Source of the DNA: Chitinophaga niabensis
GTDB taxonomy: Bacteria > Bacteroidota > Bacteroidia > Chitinophagales > Chitinophagaceae
Reading direction: 5' to 3'
Assembly (NCBI GenBank): GCA_017849435.1
Contig: JAFIGY010000022.1
Location: forward strand, 62,001 to 126,000
Length of the DNA stretch: 64,000 bases
Shown: positions 60,379 through 64,000 of the stretch, piece after piece
Layout: every line of letters begins with the position of its first letter
How positions within the stretch are numbered: the first letter of the stretch is position 1
Notes under the pieces: generated by a model
What the model saw: the letters and a program-made list of their open reading frames with translations, nothing else
What the model was told of the DNA's origin: nothing
The model's database searches: none
Program-made: the position numbers and the translations under genes

Positions 60379-63300
60379 ATGCAACGAATACTCTTTTTCT
60401 GCTGCCTATGCTTTGTCATGTTAGCCAATGTGACGATTTTATACGGGCGTCAACCAGTTATGTACAGGTATATGGACGTTAATAGAACGCACGTGGTTTT
60501 TACCTGTGGCGACCAGCTTTGGATCATGAACCGCAGCGATGGTGTAGCCAGGGTTGTTAAAACAGATCAAACAGTGATTGAAAACCCGTTATTTTCCCCA
60601 GACGGCAGTTCAATAGCCTATTCGGCAGTATTGAATGGAAACACAGATGTTTACGTCGTTTCCATAACCGGGGGAGTGTCGCGGCGACTCACCTGGCATC
60701 CGGGTCGCGACAGACTGCGCAGTTGGAACGGCACCCGTATCATCTACAGTTCAGCCAAAGCTGCCGCTCCCGCCCGTTACACCGAGCTGTATGAGATCGA
60801 CCCCACTAGTGGACGAGAACGAAAACTACCATGCACCGGATCATACTGCCAGGTAGCACCAGACAGCACTTATACGGCAATTGTAGGTGCGGAAGATATC
60901 ATGGAAACGGGAGCATTCAGGGTATATCGCGGCGGCAATCTATGCAGGATTCAACTCAAGAATAACACGACAGGAGATATTCAAGATTTACCTAACGGCG
61001 GCTGGAATGACCTTAGCCCCGTTTGGGTTAACGGGACACTTTACTATATCAGTGATCAAGACAGGATCCGAAATCTTTATAGCTACGACTTGCCAACGGG
61101 GAGAATCAGCCAGCTGACCGCTTTCGACGATTATGATATTCATTCCCTTTCTACTGACGGCAGGTCAATTGCATTTGAAAAAGGCGGCCAGCTCTTTTTG
61201 CTGGACCTTAGGACGCGGTTATTACAGAGCGTCCTTCCGCAACTGCCGGCAGGTTATATATTCCCCGGGCAACAAGCTTATACGCTCTCTGACAAGCGGC
61301 AAATTCGCTCAGTCTGCATCAGCCCTGACGGGACACGTCTCGCAGTAGATTACCGGGGCGACATTCTGGAAGCTGAACTTTCGAAGACACCGGTTTTTCG
61401 AAACATAACCGCAAGTGCAGGAGTGCATGAGCAGCAACCTGCCTGGAGTACTGACGGCCGCTTAGCTTATCTCAGTGATGCAAGCGGCGAGTACAATCTT
61501 ATTATTCAAGGAAAAAAGGCAGGTGACTGTCAAAAGATCGGATTAGGCGAAAGCTATTTTTCTGAACTCCAGTGGAGCCCTGATGGACAAAAAATAGCGC
61601 TGTGCGATCATCGCCGGCGATTACTGATCGTTGATATTCCCTCCGGGAAAAGCTGCGTCGTGGCCGTCGACAGCGTTTCTGTCCTGAATGAAAACCAATT
61701 CAACTGCCAGTGGTCAGCCGATTCCAAGCTCCTGGCATATCAGGAACGTTGCCCAAACCAGTTAATCCGCCTGGTTGTTTACAACACCGCCAGCAGTCAA
61801 ACAGCTATACTGACTGATGGTACCGTCGATACCCGTTTCCCGGTTTTCAGTCCTGACGGTAAAAGGCTCTATTTTGGTGTTTGCAGGGATAATAGCCTGG
61901 CATTGAGCGAACTGGATGTGAGTGCTTTCGGCCGCGATCGTCTCTGGGACATCTATCAAATAACTTTTTCTGCTGATAATAAACCCGTCCGACCGCGAAA
62001 AGTAACCAGCAATTTGCTGGATCTTCACAACCTGGCGGTTACAGCAGAAGACCGTTTGTTTTTTATCGTTAATAAAGATGGTCGGCCCTGCCTGATGGCC
62101 TGCGAGGCAGGAACAGGTGTTATATCTGTTATACGTTCGAATGTAAACGACTTTCAGACCGTTACCGGTCAACTTCTTTGCCGACAAGGCAACGACTTTA
62201 GCCTGCTGGAAACTATGCCACCACATCGTGCACAGGAGATTCGCATACCTTCACTTTCTGTCATGGTCGACCCGACTGCGGAATGGCGGAATGAGTTTAA
62301 TGAAACGCTCCGGCTGATACGCGATTTCTTCCGCGGCTCCAGGCATCCTGATGTAAATGCGTTGAAACAGCGATACGAACCCTGGTTAGCTATGCTGACC
62401 TGCCGGGAAGATTTCAAGTACCTGCTCAGGCAAATGCTCGGGGAACTTCAAAGCAGTCATGTTTTCTTTTCCTCATCAAAAGAACCGGCTCAGGTGGATG
62501 AAGCAATAGGGCTGCTTGGTGCCGACTGGGAGATTGACCAGGGACATTACCGCCTAAATAGGATCTATCACGGTGATGTGTGGGGAGCTACCAGCTCGAA
62601 CCCGCTTGACAGGGATAGCGTACATGTATCTGAAGGTGACTATCTTGTTTCCATTGACGGGAAACCTGTTCCGGCCGGAGCGCCGTTCGAAGCTCTGTTA
62701 CAAGGCGCGGCCGGAAAACGTGTGATGCTTGGATTCAGCCACCAGCTGTCCGCCGTCGAAGAACGGCTTTATCCGGTCTTACCGCTTGATAACGATGAAG
62801 ACCTTCGTCGCTGGCAATGGGTATCAGGAAATCGATTTTTTGTAGATTCAATGAGTAAAGGCAGGGCCGGTTACATTTACCTGTCCGATACGCACCGGTC
62901 GGGTTATCAAGCCTTCAACCGAGACTTTGCTTCCCAGGCAAATAAAGCATTTCTCATCGTTGATGCCCGGTTTAATGCTGGCGGCTATTTTCCGGACTAC
63001 TTTGTTGAGATGCTTGCGCGCAGGCCGCTGCTCCAATTCCTGCGAAATAATGCCTCGCCACTCCAGGAGCCGCTAATGACAGCCGCGCCGAAAATAATGC
63101 TCCTCATCAACCAGCGGACGGCGTCCGGTGGTGAACTGCTGGCCGCGGAATTCCGGCAGCGTGGACTTGGTCTAATTGCCGGCACGCGAACCGCCGGATT
63201 AAGTAATCCCTATACTTGTGATCACCAGTTGCTGGATGGAACCACGGTCGTTTTACCAACCCTGGAGCTGACTGACCTTAAGTATCATCTTATCCTCGAA

Positions 63301-63405
63301 AATCAGGGCCTGGTACCGGATATCATCGTACCCGGCAATACTGAGGAACCGGCAGGCAGGACACAATTGCTCCGGTCTTTAGCACACTTACTCTCTAATC
63401 AATAA
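60379..63405 (+). CDS. Tricorn-like S41 peptidase
   Basis: 1008-residue exported protease resembling archaeal tricorn. After a signal segment (residues 1-24, cysteine-rich) come PD40/TolB-type propeller repeats: VIENPLFSPDGSSIAYSAVLNGNTDVYVV, QPAWSTDGRLAYLSDASGEYNLII, TRFPVFSPDGKRLYFGV and others, up to about residue 610. Then helical C1-type, PDZ (GDYLVSIDGKPV) and S41 core regions. The catalytic set of tricorn is intact: Ser693-His694 in GELQSSH, Ser916 in TASGGE, Glu974 in ILENQGLVPDI. It likely degrades peptides in the periplasm. Followed after 4 nt by a serine hydrolase gene. Confidence 0.9.
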   Translation: MQRILFFCCLCFVMLANVTILYGRQPVMYRYMDVNRTHVVFTCGDQLWIMNRSDGVARVVKTDQTVIENPLFSPDGSSIAYSAVLNGNTDVYVVSITGGVSRRLTWHPGRDRLRSWNGTRIIYSSAKAAAPARYTELYEIDPTSGRERKLPCTGSYCQVAPDSTYTAIVGAEDIMETGAFRVYRGGNLCRIQLKNNTTGDIQDLPNGGWNDLSPVWVNGTLYYISDQDRIRNLYSYDLPTGRISQLTAFDDYDIHSLSTDGRSIAFEKGGQLFLLDLRTRLLQSVLPQLPAGYIFPGQQAYTLSDKRQIRSVCISPDGTRLAVDYRGDILEAELSKTPVFRNITASAGVHEQQPAWSTDGRLAYLSDASGEYNLIIQGKKAGDCQKIGLGESYFSELQWSPDGQKIALCDHRRRLLIVDIPSGKSCVVAVDSVSVLNENQFNCQWSADSKLLAYQERCPNQLIRLVVYNTASSQTAILTDGTVDTRFPVFSPDGKRLYFGVCRDNSLALSELDVSAFGRDRLWDIYQITFSADNKPVRPRKVTSNLLDLHNLAVTAEDRLFFIVNKDGRPCLMACEAGTGVISVIRSNVNDFQTVTGQLLCRQGNDFSLLETMPPHRAQEIRIPSLSVMVDPTAEWRNEFNETLRLIRDFFRGSRHPDVNALKQRYEPWLAMLTCREDFKYLLRQMLGELQSSHVFFSSSKEPAQVDEAIGLLGADWEIDQGHYRLNRIYHGDVWGATSSNPLDRDSVHVSEGDYLVSIDGKPVPAGAPFEALLQGAAGKRVMLGFSHQLSAVEERLYPVLPLDNDEDLRRWQWVSGNRFFVDSMSKGRAGYIYLSDTHRSGYQAFNRDFASQANKAFLIVDARFNAGGYFPDYFVEMLARRPLLQFLRNNASPLQEPLMTAAPKIMLLINQRTASGGELLAAEFRQRGLGLIAGTRTAGLSNPYTCDHQLLDGTTVVLPTLELTDLKYHLILENQGLVPDIIVPGNTEEPAGRTQLLRSLAHLLSNQ

Positions 63406-63409
63406 TCAG

Positions 63410-64000
63410 ATGAAATCTTATTTGTTATTATTCGGATGCACTTTTCTTTCTTTTTCCAGCTTTGCCCAGCAACAAAATCCACGTTACTCAGGAGTGACCG
63501 AACGGCGCATCGCACAGGTTGAACAGCACTTGAATGGCTGGGTTAGAGAATCCGGCAAAGCAGACTTTACACTAGCTGAGCGGATGGCGTATTACCACGT
63601 CAACGGCGTCAGTATTGCCGTAATCAATAACTTTAGAGTGGATTGGGCGCGCGGATACGGCTGGGCGGATAAAAACCGTCAACAACCCGTTACGGTGAAC
63701 ACGGTCTTCCAGGCAGGCTCTGTCAGCAAAACGGTTAACGCCATCGCGCTCATGCAATTAGTACAGGAAGGTAAATTGCAGCTTGACCAGGATATTAACG
63801 CCCTGTTAAAAACCTGGCAGTTTCCGTACGATTCGGTTAGTCAGGGCGTAAAAATTACGCTCCGGCATTTATTGAGCCACCGGGCGGGGCTCAATGTCAG
63901 CGGATTCGCCGGTTATGAGCGCCCGGATACGATTCCCGACATCTACCAGATACTGGATGGCCGTTCACCCGCCAAAAGTAGTCCGGTAAGATCGCGATTG
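63410..64000 (+). CDS. Class-C beta-lactamase-family serine hydrolase, 3' end cut by window edge
   Basis: 197 residues visible. Signal peptide residues 1-19 (LLLFGCTFLSFSSFA, cut before QQQ). The catalytic SxxK motif is SVSK in FQAGSVSKTVNAIALMQLVQEGKLQLDQDI (Ser104, Lys107), and LRHLLSHRAGLN is the conserved follow-up of penicillin-binding-protein/beta-lactamase C relatives. The YxN motif would lie beyond the window. Relatives include D-aminopeptidases and esterases. Starting 4 nt after the tricorn-like gene, it is probably co-transcribed and may act on peptides too. Confidence 0.93.
   Translation, partial: MKSYLLLFGCTFLSFSSFAQQQNPRYSGVTERRIAQVEQHLNGWVRESGKADFTLAERMAYYHVNGVSIAVINNFRVDWARGYGWADKNRQQPVTVNTVFQAGSVSKTVNAIALMQLVQEGKLQLDQDINALLKTWQFPYDSVSQGVKITLRHLLSHRAGLNVSGFAGYERPDTIPDIYQILDGRSPAKSSPVRSRL

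Overview
The window looks like a chromosomal segment of a Bacteroidota bacterium, most likely from the Chitinophagaceae (Chitinophaga-like). The evidence is the moderate GC content, the many Bacteroidota -7 promoter elements (TAnnTTTG, often with TTTG about 20 bp upstream), the near absence of Shine-Dalgarno-led starts, and the families present: OMP_b-brl_3 barrel, LytS/LytTR pair, DUF4199, DUF6377, GH10 lipoprotein, CzcCBA and ECF sigma factors of Chitinophagaceae type. I saw no tRNA, rRNA, CRISPR array, insertion sequence or prophage. Two genes run off the window edges.

Layout. 1-4.0 kb: the end of an RND/TolC drug-efflux operon (minus). 4.1-7.4 kb: a secreted MORN-repeat alpha/beta hydrolase, an SRPBCC protein and a CPA1 Na+/H+ antiporter. 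7.5-12.75 kb: a leucine operon leuC-leuD-leuA-type-leuB with a haem-binding-domain gene at its end and a clear intrinsic terminator. 12.7-40.4 kb: a patchwork of small stress, detoxification and regulation genes: four VOC/glyoxalase proteins, two DUF1801 proteins, two GlxA-type AraC regulators, two Crp/Fnr regulators, a LytS/LytTR pair facing an outer-membrane barrel, an ArsR/MFS pair, a Tet-like MFS pump, an ECF sigma/anti-sigma pair, lipoproteins, a GH10 xylanase, pirin, and two paralogous ArsR-SRPBCC modules. 40.5-46.1 kb: a CzcCBA-type heavy-metal efflux operon. 46.4-56.4 kb: a planctomycete-type cluster of five large exported proteins (PSCyt1-DUF1549-LamG-DUF1553, DUF1501, NHL propeller, DUF2231-cytochrome-LRR, YncE propeller-phosphoesterase). 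56.7-57.7 kb: a collagen-like lipoprotein. 58.2-64 kb: a small membrane ORF, a DUF6377 regulator, a tricorn-like protease and the start of a class-C beta-lactamase-family hydrolase.

The regulatory DNA is the most informative part. The two ArsR-SRPBCC modules have the same promoter architecture (TTTG-N20-TATATTTG) with an inverted repeat laid over the -7 box. A perfect 16-bp inverted repeat encloses the whole promoter of a VOC gene, which could be an invertible promoter or a looping operator. The LytS/LytTR genes are preceded by direct repeats with a 21-bp period. The Crp/Fnr gene at 18 kb has a perfect 16-bp palindrome just before its start. Several intrinsic terminators are unusually clean (12724-12750, 33577-33610, 37935-37962, 46394-46434).

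Oddities include a frameshifted secreted-protein gene (29283-29773), an ECF sigma gene with no ATG/GTG/TTG start (likely CTG), and a tricorn-like gene whose promoter sits so close to its ATG that its mRNA may be leaderless. All functions are inferred from motifs read by eye; no database search was possible.
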